Notes: a model not told the origin generated them from the sequence alone. A stretch of 64,000 nucleotides of DNA from Streptomyces sp. RPA4-2 (GCF_012273515.2 NZ_CP050975.2:2046001-2110000), one strand, 5' to 3'; positions 1-9,133 are shown, numbered from the stretch's first letter. Made by a program: numbers and translations.

Positions 1-693
1 CTGACCTTGCAAGAAGCCATGTTGCCCGCTCCTCGCCCGGTCGGCAGGCACCCGGCGGCCGTTCGCTACCGGCCCGCCGCCGAAGCGCTGAACGTGGCCG
101 GTGACTGGTACGACCTGGTCGACCTGCCCGGCGATCGCATCGCCGTCGCCGTCGGCGACGTCGTCGGCCACGGTCTCTACGCGGCCGGTGTCATGGGACA
201 ACTGCGCAGCGCCCTCACCGCGGCCTCTCTCGTCCCCGAAGGCCCCGCCCGCGCCCTGGAAGTTCTCGGGCTGTACGCCCGCACCGTCGACGGCGCCGAG
301 AACACCACCGTGGCCACGGCATTCGTCGACTGGGAGAACCACTCCATCACCTACAGCAGTGCCGGCCATCCCCCACCAGCGCTCCTGCGCACGGACGGAA
401 CCGTCGAGTTCCTGGACCAGGCCACCGACCCGCCACTGGCCGCCCGTCCTGAACACGGCCCCCGGACCCAGGCCGTCACGGCCTTCCGCGAGGGCGCCGT
501 CCTCGTGCTGTACACCGACGGTCTGATCGAACGCCGCGGCGAAGACATCGACAAGGGCCTCGCCCGGCTCGCCGACTCCCTGGCCCGCCACCAGGCGGAC
601 GACCCCGAAACCCTCGCCGACGCCGTGCTCACCGACCTGATCCCGCCCGGTGACGCCACCGACGACACCGCCCTGGTCATCGTCCGGCTCTGA
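1..693 (+). CDS. PP2C/SpoIIE-family serine phosphatase, 5' end outside window
   Basis: The frame is open from base 1, and the first residues (LQEAMLP) match the usual entry of a SpoIIE/RsbU phosphatase domain, so the true start and probably a GAF or PAS sensor domain lie upstream. About 230 residues are visible. They include the metal-binding stretch GDWYDL, the GDVVGHG motif and the C-terminal DDTALVIVRL, which together give a complete PP2C catalytic fold. These enzymes dephosphorylate anti-anti-sigma factors in stress or developmental signalling. No anti-sigma partner is visible nearby, so the target is unknown. Confidence 0.85.
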   Translation: MTLQEAMLPAPRPVGRHPAAVRYRPAAEALNVAGDWYDLVDLPGDRIAVAVGDVVGHGLYAAGVMGQLRSALTAASLVPEGPARALEVLGLYARTVDGAENTTVATAFVDWENHSITYSSAGHPPPALLRTDGTVEFLDQATDPPLAARPEHGPRTQAVTAFREGAVLVLYTDGLIERRGEDIDKGLARLADSLARHQADDPETLADAVLTDLIPPGDATDDTALVIVRL

Positions 694-763
694 ACACGGG
701 CCGCCGCGTTCGCCCGCCCGCCCACCTCGGCCGAAGGTGGCCGTCCTGCCGCTGCCTCGGCAT

Positions 764-1504
764 CTACCCTGCTCGCAGCGCCCGGCCGAGCACCTCCGGC
801 GCCCGCGCCAGCGACGGTCCGTACCAGGTCAGGTGTCGTCCGTCGACGAGTGCGCAGGGCACGTCCCCGAAGGCTTCGGGTCCGTCGTCGGCGGTGAAGC
901 GGTACGGCTCGTCGGGCAGCACCACCAGCTCCGGGGCCGCCGCGCGGAGCTCGGCGAGAGGGATACGGGGATAGCGGTCCTCGTGCCCCGCGTACACGTT
1001 GTCGACGCCCAGGCGCGCCAGGACGTCCCCGGCGAAGGTGTCGCGGCCGAGGACCATCCAGGGGCGCCGCCAGATCGGCACGATCGCGGCCGTCCGGTGC
1101 TCCGGGTCGGGCAGTCCGGCCCACGCCGACTCCGCCTCGTCGAGCCAGCGGGGCCGGGTCCGCGCCCCGCACGCCGTCAGCACCCGGTCGAGTTCCCGGA
1201 GGGCTCCCGGCACGTCCCTGACCTCCGTGACCAGCACCTCGATCCCCGCCGCGCGCAGGGCGTCCAGATCGGGGCCGCGGTTCTCCTCCTCGTTGGCCAC
1301 CACCAGGTCGGGGCCGATCCCTACGATCCGCTCGACCCGGGGGTTCTTGGTGCCGCCGACCCGGACGACGTCGAGGTCCGGCGGATGGCTGCACCAGTCC
1401 GTCGCGCCGGCCAGGGCGCCGGGGACGGTGACCGCGACGGCCTCGGTGAGCGAGGGCACGAGCGACACGACCCGTGGTCCGCCGGTGCTCGTCCTCCCGC
1501 TCAT
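764..1504 (-). CDS. BtuF-like helical-backbone metal/cobalamin-binding protein without signal peptide
   Basis: About 246 residues. The N-terminal half starts RVVSLVPSLTEAV and contains TDWCSHPP and GGTKNPRVERI, which are typical of the TroA/BtuF superfamily of periplasmic binding proteins. No signal peptide, lipobox or ABC permease is seen, so a classical import role is doubtful; soluble Streptomyces members of this family are common and poorly characterised. I chose the ATG at 1504 because the conserved fold begins just after it; an upstream in-frame start at 1606 adds a basic, low-similarity extension. It points the same way as the XRE regulator gene 126 bp upstream. The ligand cannot be read from the sequence. 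Confidence 0.7.
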   Translation of the reverse strand: MSGRTSTGGPRVVSLVPSLTEAVAVTVPGALAGATDWCSHPPDLDVVRVGGTKNPRVERIVGIGPDLVVANEEENRGPDLDALRAAGIEVLVTEVRDVPGALRELDRVLTACGARTRPRWLDEAESAWAGLPDPEHRTAAIVPIWRRPWMVLGRDTFAGDVLARLGVDNVYAGHEDRYPRIPLAELRAAAPELVVLPDEPYRFTADDGPEAFGDVPCALVDGRHLTWYGPSLARAPEVLGRALRAG

Positions 1505-1630
1505 GGGCGCGTCCCCGCTGTCGTGATCAGCGGGGACGAGGTGACCGCGGCGCTTTCGAAGACGTGACGGGAGGTTCCGGACATGGCGCCAGTATCGCAG
1601 TGCCACCCGGCCCGGATCCGCGCGGAAGGG

Positions 1631-2212
1631 TCAGCGCCTGCCGAAGCCGTGGCGCTCCTCCACCGCCTCGATGTGGTCGGCGACCTCGACCACGATCACC
1701 CGGGTGTCCGGCACGGTGGCGCGCCACCGATGGCGCACTCCGCCCGTGAGGTACAGCGTGTCGCCGCGCCCCAGACGGTGCGCGCGGCCCTCGGCCTCGA
1801 CCTCGACGGCGCCGTCGGCGACGTACATCAACTTGTCGTTGCGGTGCTGGAGTTCGCGGCCCTCCTCGTGGTCACCGACGAACTCCGTGGCGTGCAACTG
1901 GTGGTGACCGCGCACCAGGGGGCGCGTGCGGGCTTCGGAAGCGCAGCCGGCACCGTCGTCGGCGCGCACGACATCGACGCTGCACGCCGGGTCGGCCGCG
2001 GCGAGCAACTCGACGGCCGTGGTGCCCAGCGCGTCGGCGACCCTCTCCAGGGAGCTACGGCTCGGTCTGGCCCGCTCGTTCTCCACCTGGCTGAGGAACG
2101 GGACCGACAGGCCGCTGCGCGCGGCCACGACGGCGAGGGTGAGCTCCAGCGCCCGGCGCCGCCGCCGGACGGCCGCGCCCACCCGAAGGGGTTGTTCTTT
2201 GTGGTCGCCCAT
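1631..2212 (-). CDS. XRE-family regulator with C-terminal cupin domain
   Basis: 193 residues. Residues 10-65 form a Cro/C1-type helix-turn-helix with the recognisable SVPFLSQVENERARPS segment. Residues about 100-180 form a small cupin barrel with a conserved GDTLYLTGGVRHRWRA strand, probably binding a small effector. This HTH-cupin layout is typical of regulators of amine, amino-acid or antibiotic-stress genes. It lies 126 bp upstream of the BtuF-like gene on the same strand, so they may be co-transcribed, but the effector is not known. The ATG start at 2212 is followed directly by the HTH; an upstream in-frame extension is unlikely. Confidence 0.85.
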   Translation of the reverse strand: MGDHKEQPLRVGAAVRRRRRALELTLAVVAARSGLSVPFLSQVENERARPSRSSLERVADALGTTAVELLAAADPACSVDVVRADDGAGCASEARTRPLVRGHHQLHATEFVGDHEEGRELQHRNDKLMYVADGAVEVEAEGRAHRLGRGDTLYLTGGVRHRWRATVPDTRVIVVEVADHIEAVEERHGFGRR

Positions 2213-2983
2213 CGCTCCGGCTCCCTCCCACGCGTCGTCGGTCCACTGCTTCGGTCCACGCCTCGGGTCCCTTGCCCCTGAAGAGTTGTTTGCACCCTAC
2301 GCATGTTCGGCAAACCGTTTCACGCGGCCGTCATATCGCTGTCATGTCAGGGGAGGGCGAGGGTCACAATTCGCGCCAACAGCCGAGTTGCCCCGTCTCT
2401 CCGGGCACCGCGGCCGCCCTCCGGACGAAAGGGCTGACCAGGAGGGCCGGACGTCCTGCCGAGTTGCCCCGGGTCGCTGCTGACCCCACGTCAGGGTCAA
2501 CTGCCCGCGGCGGTGTTCCGAGGACGGTAGCGGTCATCTCCGCCACCACGCGCCCCCCAGGACTCCAGGACCCGGTCCGGCCCCCGGCGGCGGACCACAC
2601 CGGGATGTGAAGTCAGCGCGCACTACGTGGAGTTGGCGTCCGGTGTCGCACCGTACACGGTCGTGGCCGGTCAGCTCGGCCGTGCCGTCGTGCGGGGCGG
2701 TGAGGTGCGGTGTGCCCTCGGCACCGCGCGAGGGGCCGCGGGACGCGTCGCGGCCGTGCGGCGCCTCCGGGCCGGCCGGGGTCCGGGGCCGGGCCGGCCG
2801 CGGACGGCGCCGTGGTTGTCCGGATCCGGTGCGTACGCGTCGACATACCCGTCCTGGCCGTCCACCGGCGGCGGCACCCGCGGCGGGTCGCGGCGGGTCC
2901 GGACGCGCGGACCCGTGGGGTGGCGGCCGCGGCGCGGAATCGACCGTCACCGAGGGCCGTGCGACGGGCGACGGACGGAGCAA
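2213..2983. other. Gene-free region
   Basis: About 770 bp between the XRE regulator (its start faces this region) and the end of the betaine operon. Six-frame reading gives only arginine/proline-rich frames with no recognisable protein. The right end runs into a strong stem-loop. The part next to 2212 should contain the promoter of the XRE gene; I could not assign -10/-35 boxes with confidence. Confidence 0.5.
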
Positions 2984-3038
2984 GGGGTGGGCCCCGCCGC
3001 CCGGCATCTCACGGATGCCGGGCGGCGGGGCCCACCCC
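2984..3038 (-). terminator. 24-bp perfect stem-loop after the betaine operon
   Basis: Arm 2984-3007 is the exact reverse complement of 3015-3038, with a 7-nt loop at 3008-3014. It starts 23 bp beyond the stop codon of the permease/binding-protein gene. There is no U-tract, which is usual for Streptomyces terminators. It would also block transcription entering from the left. Confidence 0.85.
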
Positions 3039-3061
3039 TCGGTCGGCCGGGTCCGGTCGGG

Positions 3062-5674
3062 CTACCGCGGCGCCATCCGGTCCGCCACGTCCGGGCGTCC
3101 CTTCAGCCAGGCCGCGACGGCGTCCTCCTCGTGACCCTGGCCGCGCTGCTTGATCTCGCTCTCCAGGGAACCGAGTTCACCCTCGCTCATCTTGAAGTTC
3201 TTGATCCACCGGGTGAGTTGCGGGTACTGCTCCGGGAACTTCTCGCTGGAGATGGTCCGGATCGTGTTGCCCTCACCGAAGGCCTTCTTGTCGTCCGCGA
3301 GCTTGGTGAGCTTGTACTCGCTGTAGGCCCAGTGCGGCGACCACAGGGCGACGGCGACGGGCTGCTTCTTGGCGTACGCGCGCTTCAGCTCGGCCAGCAT
3401 GGCGGGCGTGGAGCCGTCGACGACCTTGTACTCCTTGTCCAGGCCGTAGCCCGGGAGCACCTTCTTCTTGAGCAGGTTCATCTCACCGGTGCCGGGCTCG
3501 ATACCGATGATCTTCCCGTCGAAGGTGCCCGCCTTGCCCTTCAGGTCCGCGAGTGACTTGACGCCCTTCACGTAGGAGGGCACGGCGATCTCCAGCGAGG
3601 TCGGCGCATACCAGGTGCCCAGGTCCTTCAGGTCGTTCTTGTGCTGGTCCCAGTAGTTCGACTGGGCGTAGGGCAGCCAGGCGTCGAAGTTGAGGTCGAG
3701 GTCGCCGGAGGCCAGTCCCGTGTAGACGGGGCCGACGTCCATCTGCTTGAGGTTCAGCTGGTAGCCGCGCCGTGCCAGCACGTTCTTCCAGAGGTAGGTG
3801 ACGGCGACGTCCTCGTCCCAGGGGAACCAGGCGACGTCCACCGGGCGCTTCGCCTCGGCCGGGGCGGCGGACGCCTTCCCCGCCGGGGCCAGCTTGTCGA
3901 CGACGCCGGGGTTCTTCTTCAGCCAGGCGCGCACGGCGTCCTGCTGCTTGCCCTTGCCGACCTTGTTGATCTCGGCCTCGAGGTCGGTCAGCTGCTTCTC
4001 GGTCATCTTGAAGTTCTTCAGCCACTTGCCGACGACCGGGTTGTCCTGCGCGAAGCCCTTGCGGGACAGCGTGTGCACGCCGTCGCCCTTGCCCCAGGCG
4101 CCCTTCGGGTCCTTGAGCTTCTTCAGCTCGTAGTCGCTGTAGGCCCAGTGCGGCGACCAGAGCGTGGCGACGATCGGCTTCTTCGCGGCGTACGCGCGCT
4201 TCAGCTCGGCCAGCATCGCCGGCGTGGAGCTGTCGACGACCTTGTACTCCTTGTCGAGCCCGTACGCCTTGAGCACCTTGCTCTTGAGCAGGCCCATCAT
4301 CCCGGCGCTGGACTCGATGCCGGTGATCTTGCCGCCGAAGGTGCCGGCCTTGCCCTTGAGGTCCTCCAGGGAGTCGATGCCCTTCATGTAGGCGGGCACC
4401 GACAGCTCCAGGGACGTCCGGCCGTACCAGGAGCCCAGGTCGTCGAGCTGCTTGCCGTACTTCTTCCAGTACTGCGCGTGCGTGGTCGGCAGCCAGGAGT
4501 CGGTCTCGAAGTCGACGTCGCCCTGGGCGAGCGAGGTGTAGAGCGGGCCGGCGTCGAACTGCTTGACGTCGACCTGGTAGCCGCGCTCCTCCAGGATCTC
4601 CTTCCACAGGAAGGTGGAGGCGACGCCCTCGTCCCACGGGATGTAGCCGATGCTGATCTTCTTGCCCTGGCCGACGTTCTCGCCGTCGGCCGCGGTGGAC
4701 GTCGCGTTCGTACCGCCGAAGACGCCCATGCCGCCCGCGACCAGCGCGAGGACGACGACGCCCACCACCGCGACGGCGGGACGGGGCCGGTAGGACCAGA
4801 TCCGCAGGCCCTGCGCGGCACGCAGCTTGGCGGCGGCGCGGCGGCCGAGCGGGGAGACCTGGGTGCCGAGGGCGCCGGTCATCCGGTCGAGGTAGATCGC
4901 CAGGATGACGATGGCCACGCCCGCCTCGGAGCCCAGGCCGACGTTCAGCTGGCCGATGGCCTCGTTCACGTCGCCGCCGAGGCCTCCGGTGCCGACCATG
5001 CCCGCGATGGCGGCCATGGACAGACCCAGCATGATGACCTGGTTGACGCCCGCCATGACGGTGGGCAGGGCCAGCGGCAGCTGGATGCGCAGCAGGGTGT
5101 CGCGGGGGGTGGTGCCGAACGCGTCGGCGGCTTCGACGAGTTCCTTGTCGACCTGCCGGATGCCCAGTTCGGTCATGCGGACGCCGGGCGCCAGCGCGAA
5201 GATCAGGGTGGCCACGATGCCGGCGGGGGCGCCGGTGCCGAAGAACAGGATCGCCGGGATGAGGTAGATCATCGCGGGCAGGGTCTGCATGAAGTCGAGG
5301 ACCGGGCGGACGATGCCGCTGACCCGGTCGGAGCGCGCCGCCCAGATGCCCACGGGGACGGAGACGACGAGCGCGATCAGTGTCGCCACGAGGACGAGCG
5401 AGAGGGTCACCATCGCGTCCTCCCACAGTTCGAGGGAGTCGATGAAGGCGAATCCCACGAAGGTGAGAACACCCGCGGAGGTGCCGCGCAGCCAGAACGC
5501 GATCACCGCGAAGATGCCCGCGAGCAGGAGCGGCTGCGGGGCCTGGAGGACGGCGTTGATGCCGTCGTAGGTGCCCGAGAAGACGGTCTTGAGGAAGTCG
5601 AAGAGCCACGCCATGTGGTTCAGCAGCCAGTCGACGACGTCGTTGACCCAGTCACCGAAGGGAATCCTAGGCAT
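3062..5674 (-). CDS. Glycine betaine/proline ABC permease fused to two tandem substrate-binding domains
   Basis: 870 residues. Residues 1-280 form an OpuAB/ProW-type permease with several membrane segments and the EAA-like loop ADAFGTTPRDTLLRIQLPLALP. A further membrane segment near 300-320 anchors two consecutive OpuAC domains, at about 335-595 and 610-870. Each has its own copy of the ligand-box signatures: IPWDEGVAST and FPWDEDVAVT, DSWLPTT and DAWLPYA, and WSPHWAYSDY and WSPHWAYSEY. The tryptophans that cage the trimethylammonium group are therefore present twice. It overlaps the upstream ATPase gene by 8 bp, so the two are translationally coupled. The expected role is osmoprotectant uptake at the cytoplasmic membrane. 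The ligand is inferred from the family (betaine, proline betaine, choline or ectoine). Confidence 0.92.
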   Translation of the reverse strand: MPRIPFGDWVNDVVDWLLNHMAWLFDFLKTVFSGTYDGINAVLQAPQPLLLAGIFAVIAFWLRGTSAGVLTFVGFAFIDSLELWEDAMVTLSLVLVATLIALVVSVPVGIWAARSDRVSGIVRPVLDFMQTLPAMIYLIPAILFFGTGAPAGIVATLIFALAPGVRMTELGIRQVDKELVEAADAFGTTPRDTLLRIQLPLALPTVMAGVNQVIMLGLSMAAIAGMVGTGGLGGDVNEAIGQLNVGLGSEAGVAIVILAIYLDRMTGALGTQVSPLGRRAAAKLRAAQGLRIWSYRPRPAVAVVGVVVLALVAGGMGVFGGTNATSTAADGENVGQGKKISIGYIPWDEGVASTFLWKEILEERGYQVDVKQFDAGPLYTSLAQGDVDFETDSWLPTTHAQYWKKYGKQLDDLGSWYGRTSLELSVPAYMKGIDSLEDLKGKAGTFGGKITGIESSAGMMGLLKSKVLKAYGLDKEYKVVDSSTPAMLAELKRAYAAKKPIVATLWSPHWAYSDYELKKLKDPKGAWGKGDGVHTLSRKGFAQDNPVVGKWLKNFKMTEKQLTDLEAEINKVGKGKQQDAVRAWLKKNPGVVDKLAPAGKASAAPAEAKRPVDVAWFPWDEDVAVTYLWKNVLARRGYQLNLKQMDVGPVYTGLASGDLDLNFDAWLPYAQSNYWDQHKNDLKDLGTWYAPTSLEIAVPSYVKGVKSLADLKGKAGTFDGKIIGIEPGTGEMNLLKKKVLPGYGLDKEYKVVDGSTPAMLAELKRAYAKKQPVAVALWSPHWAYSEYKLTKLADDKKAFGEGNTIRTISSEKFPEQYPQLTRWIKNFKMSEGELGSLESEIKQRGQGHEEDAVAAWLKGRPDVADRMAPR

Positions 5675-6746
5675 CGGCCGTCACCGCCTCGGTCCGGGGC
5701 TGCGCACAGCGGCCGGGTTCGTCCTGTTCGTCGCCGAGGAAGGCGACGAGCCGGCGACGCGGCACGACGCCGACCAGTTCGCCCTGGGGGTCGAGCACCG
5801 CGACCGGGTGCGTGAGGCGCGCGCTGATCGCGCACAGATCCACGAACGAGGTGTCGGGCAACGCGGTCTCGCAGTCGCAGTCGGCCTCGTCGCCGCGTAC
5901 GTCGGTGTCCATGACGGCGCCCGCCGTCAGCACCCGGGAGCGGTCGACGTCCTGGGTGAAGGAGGCGACGTAGTCGTCGGCGGGGCGCACGAGGATGTCC
6001 TCGGCGCTGCCGATCTGGACGATGCGGCCGTCGCGCATGACGGCGATCCGGTCGCCGAGCCGCATGGCCTCGTTGAGGTCGTGGGTGATGAACACGATGG
6101 TCTTCTTGAGCTTCTTCTGGAGCTCGATGAGCTGGTCCTGCATGTCACGGCGGATCAGCGGGTCGAGCGCGCTGAACGACTCGTCCATCAGCAGCAGATC
6201 GGCGTCGGTGGCGAGCGCGCGGGCGAGACCGACGCGCTGCTGCATCCCGCCGGACAGCTCGTCGGGCCAGGACTTCTCCCAGCCCGCGAGCCCGGCCAGC
6301 TCCAGGGCCTCGGTGGCGCGCTTCCTGCGCTCGGCGGCCGGTACGCCCTGGACCTCCAGGCCGTACGCCGCGTTCTCCAGGACACTGCGGTGCGGGAAGA
6401 GCGCGAAGTGCTGGAAGACCATGCTGATCTTCTTCGAGCGGACCTCGCGCAGGTCGCGGGCGCTGAGCGCGGTGAGGTCCTCACCGTCGAAGCGCACCTG
6501 TCCCGCGGTCGGTTCCAGAAGCCCGTTGAGCATGCGCAGCAGGGTGGACTTGCCGGATCCGGACAGGCCCATGACGACGAAGATCTGGCCCGGGTCGACC
6601 GTGAAGGACGCGTCGATCACCGCGGCGGTGGTGCCGTCGGCGCGCAGTTCCTCCCGGTCGGTTCCCTGGCGGAGTCGTTCCACCGCCTCTTCCGGTCGTC
6701 TCCCGAACACCTTGTACAGGTGCTCGGCCTCAAGCCTGGATGACAC
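5667..6746 (-). CDS. Glycine betaine ABC transporter ATP-binding protein (ProV/OpuAA type)
   Basis: 359 residues, GTG start at 6746. Walker A is GLSGSGKSTLLR, the ABC signature is ELSGGMQQRVGLARAL and Walker B is DLLLMDESFSALDPL. The N-terminal extension KVFGRRPEEAVERL and the C-terminal regulatory part (about 270-345, a CBS-like region ending VVPRRRLVAFL) are typical of OpuA/ProU ATPases, where this region senses ionic strength. It overlaps the permease gene by 8 bp and is the first gene of the operon. Its leader contains an unusual tandem repeat at 6771-6833. Confidence 0.93.
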   Translation of the reverse strand: MSSRLEAEHLYKVFGRRPEEAVERLRQGTDREELRADGTTAAVIDASFTVDPGQIFVVMGLSGSGKSTLLRMLNGLLEPTAGQVRFDGEDLTALSARDLREVRSKKISMVFQHFALFPHRSVLENAAYGLEVQGVPAAERRKRATEALELAGLAGWEKSWPDELSGGMQQRVGLARALATDADLLLMDESFSALDPLIRRDMQDQLIELQKKLKKTIVFITHDLNEAMRLGDRIAVMRDGRIVQIGSAEDILVRPADDYVASFTQDVDRSRVLTAGAVMDTDVRGDEADCDCETALPDTSFVDLCAISARLTHPVAVLDPQGELVGVVPRRRLVAFLGDEQDEPGRCAQPRTEAVTADA

Positions 6747-6770
6747 GTGTGCCTCTCGTTCGGACGCCTC

Positions 6771-6833
6771 GATCGGTCGGATCGGTGCGACGGGTCAGAT
6801 CGGTGCGATCGCTGTGATCGCCGTGATCGGTTG
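6771..6833. repeat. Seven tandem copies of a 9-bp unit in the betaine operon leader
   Basis: Units begin at 6771, 6780, 6789, 6798, 6807, 6816 and 6825. Five start GATCG(G/C)(T/C), one is the diverged GACGGGTCA and the last is GATCGGTTG. The array lies 24 bp upstream of the GTG start of the ATPase gene and in the divergent spacer shared with the exonuclease gene. It could be a set of helically unphased protein sites or a variable-number repeat. No function is known to me. Confidence 0.8.
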
Positions 6834-6939
6834 AAAAAGCAACCGGGCGCTTCCCGATGCCGCGCCTGCCCTCGCTTACACGGAGCAAACACGAGAGTGG
6901 TCCAGGTCACTGTCAGTGGCGTACGGCATGATGCGAGGC

Positions 6940-7860
6940 GTGACCAGACGCCTGATGCTGCTCGACACCGCCTCCCTGTACTTCCGGGCCTACTTCGGGG
7001 TCCCCGACTCGGTGAGGGCCCCGGACGGCACGCCCGTGAACGCCGTGCGCGGGCTGCTCGACTTCATCGACCGCCTGGTCAAGGACCACCACCCGGACGA
7101 CCTGGTGGCCTGTATGGACGCGGACTGGCGCCCGCAGTGGCGGGTCGACCTGATCCCCTCGTACAAGGCGCACCGAGTGGCCGTGGAGACCGAGACGGGC
7201 CCGGACGAGGAGGAGGTGCCGGACACGCTCTCCCCGCAGGTGCCCGTCATCGAGGACGTCCTGGACGCGCTGGGCATCGCGCGCGTGGGGGTCGAGGGGT
7301 ACGAGGCGGACGACGTGATCGGCACCTTCACCGGGCGCGCCACCGGCCCGGTCGACATCGTCACCGGCGACCGCGACCTCTACCAACTCGTCGACGACGA
7401 GCGGGGAGTGCGCGTCCTGTACCCCCTCAAGGGCGTCGGCACCCTCCAGCTCACCGACGAGACGTGGCTGCGCGAGAAGTACGGTGTCGACGGCTCGGGA
7501 TACGCGGACCTGGCGCTGCTGCGCGGCGACCCGAGCGACGGCCTTCCGGGGGTGCCCGGGATCGGCGAGAAGACGGCGGCCAAGCTGCTCGACGCCTTCG
7601 GCGACCTGGCCGGGATCATGACCGCCGTGGACGACCCGAAGTCCGCGCTGACGCCCTCTCAGCGCAAGCGGCTCGACGAGTCCCGCCCCTACGTCGCCCT
7701 GGCACCCGAGGTCGTACGGGTCGCCGGTGACGTCCCGCTGCCCGACGTCGACACGGCGCTGCCGCACACCCCGCGCGACCCGGCCGCCCTGGACGCGCTC
7801 GCGGCCCGCTGGGGCCTGGGCGGATCGCTGCAGCGCCTGCTCACGACGCTCGGCACCTGA
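6940..7860 (+). CDS. 5'-3' exonuclease, FEN/PolI N-terminal type
   Basis: About 306 residues, a stand-alone version of the DNA polymerase I 5' nuclease domain. Metal-binding and fold motifs are visible: LMLLDTASLYFRAYF near the start, EADDVIGTF, TGDRDLYQLVDD and the helix-hairpin-helix GLPGVPGIGEKTAAKLLDAF. It should cleave 5' flaps or RNA/DNA ends in replication and repair. The start is uncertain: GTG at 6940 gives the typical N-terminus TRRLMLLDTA, while ATG at 6931 or 6928 and GTG at 6916 are also in frame. It is divergent from the betaine operon and followed by a 215-bp spacer before the siderophore reductase gene. Confidence 0.88.
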   Translation: MTRRLMLLDTASLYFRAYFGVPDSVRAPDGTPVNAVRGLLDFIDRLVKDHHPDDLVACMDADWRPQWRVDLIPSYKAHRVAVETETGPDEEEVPDTLSPQVPVIEDVLDALGIARVGVEGYEADDVIGTFTGRATGPVDIVTGDRDLYQLVDDERGVRVLYPLKGVGTLQLTDETWLREKYGVDGSGYADLALLRGDPSDGLPGVPGIGEKTAAKLLDAFGDLAGIMTAVDDPKSALTPSQRKRLDESRPYVALAPEVVRVAGDVPLPDVDTALPHTPRDPAALDALAARWGLGGSLQRLLTTLGT

Positions 7861-8037
7861 GAAGCATCGTTCTCCGCCTGAGAGCATCATTCTCGCCGGC
7901 GGGAACGGGATCTCCGGGTGAGGGCATCGTCACTGTTTGGAGGGTGGCTCGAGCCTTACCACGGGGGTACTCGAATCCCGGTGGCAGGAGCACGAAGTCC
8001 GTCCCTGCGAAGGGTGTCAACCGGGACGGAGATGCTA

Positions 8038-8055
8038 ACTTAGGGGAGCCTAAGT
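8038..8055. promoter_or_regulatory. Probable DmdR/IdeR iron box
   Basis: A perfect 7-bp inverted repeat, ACTTAGG and CCTAAGT, with a 4-bp spacer. The core TTAGGGGAGCCTAA matches 12 of 14 positions of the first part of the actinobacterial iron-box consensus as I remember it (TTAGGTTAGCCTAA). It ends 20 bp before the ATG of a siderophore-interacting protein, which fits repression by iron-loaded DmdR1. Confidence 0.75.
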
Positions 8056-8075
8056 CATTGAACGAGGAGGCCGTC

Positions 8076-8924
8076 ATGGCAGAGCGTCCGGCACGCAGGC
8101 CCAGGAAGCCCCACTCCGCGCGCGTCGTGCGGACCGAACGGCTCACTCCCCATATGCAGCGCGTCGTCCTGGGCGGCGAGGGCCTCGCCGAGTTCACCGC
8201 GGGCACCTGTACCGACCATTACGTGAAGTTGCTCTTCGCCGCGGAGGGCGTCACCTATCCCGAGCCGTTCGACCTGGAGCGGATCCGCGAGGAGTTCCCG
8301 CGCGAGCAGTGGCCCGTGACCCGGACGTACACCGTGCGGGCCTGGGACCCCGAACTGCGCGAGCTCTCGCTCGACTTCGTGGTCCACGGCGACGAGGGCC
8401 TGGCCGGCCCCTGGGCGGCCCGCGTCCAACCGGGCGAGACCGTACGGTTCATGGGCCCCGGCGGCGCGTACGCGCCCGACGCGAGCGCCGACTGGCATCT
8501 GCTCGCCGGTGACGAGAGCGCGCTGCCCGCGATCGCCGCCGCCCTGGAGGCGCTGCCGGACGGCGCCGTGGCCCACGCCTTCCTGGAGGTCTCGGGCCGC
8601 GACGAGGAGCAGAAGATCGACTCCGACGTGAACGTGGTGTGGCTGCACCGCGGGGACCGGCCCGTCGGCGAGGCCCTGGTGGAGGCCGTGCGCGCGCTCG
8701 ACTTCCCGGAGGGCCGGATGCAGGCGTTCGTGCACGGCGAGGCGGCCTTCGTGAAGGAGCTGCGCCGGCTGCTGCGGGTGGAGCGGGAGGTCCCGCGCGA
8801 GGATCTGTCGATCTCCGGCTACTGGCGGCTGGGGCACAACGAGGACGGCTGGCAGGCGGCCAAGCGGGAGTGGAACGCGCAGGTGGAGGCGGAGCAGGAG
8901 GCGAGCTCGGCGGCCGCTTCCTGA
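8076..8924 (+). CDS. Siderophore-interacting protein (FAD-dependent ferric-siderophore reductase)
   Basis: 282 residues. The N-terminal FAD-binding barrel includes RVVRTERLTPHMQRVVLGGEG and the RTYTVRAWD segment that binds the flavin. The C-terminal SIP domain has the typical HGEAAFVKELRRLL and the closing SGYWRLGHNEDGWQAAKREW. The family reduces ferric iron in imported siderophores in the cytoplasm, releasing Fe2+. The ATG at 8076 is chosen because AACGAGGAGG sits just upstream and the iron box lies immediately before that; in-frame codons back to 7944 are not conserved-looking. It is a single-gene unit followed by a long gene-free region. Confidence 0.92.
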   Translation: MAERPARRPRKPHSARVVRTERLTPHMQRVVLGGEGLAEFTAGTCTDHYVKLLFAAEGVTYPEPFDLERIREEFPREQWPVTRTYTVRAWDPELRELSLDFVVHGDEGLAGPWAARVQPGETVRFMGPGGAYAPDASADWHLLAGDESALPAIAAALEALPDGAVAHAFLEVSGRDEEQKIDSDVNVVWLHRGDRPVGEALVEAVRALDFPEGRMQAFVHGEAAFVKELRRLLRVEREVPREDLSISGYWRLGHNEDGWQAAKREWNAQVEAEQEASSAAAS

Positions 8925-9133
8925 ACCTCCCCGGGCCGGGTTCCTCGGAGCGCTGCTGGTAGGACCTGAACACACGGATCGGCGGCCGCACCGCCGCCAC
9001 GGTCCGCGCGGGCGGCCCGCCCGAACGGCCGTGCACGGCACTACGGCACCCCTGTCGGGGTGCCCGGACATCGCCGGACGCCCCCGCCGTCCTCGCCCGG
9101 CCGAGCGGGTCGAAACCGGCGCCGCGCCACGTC

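Noticed and set aside
7859..7934. Three similar GAG-GCATC words after the exonuclease gene, considered as a terminator or repeat
   Set aside because: The stems are only about 5 bp and irregular; too weak to call.
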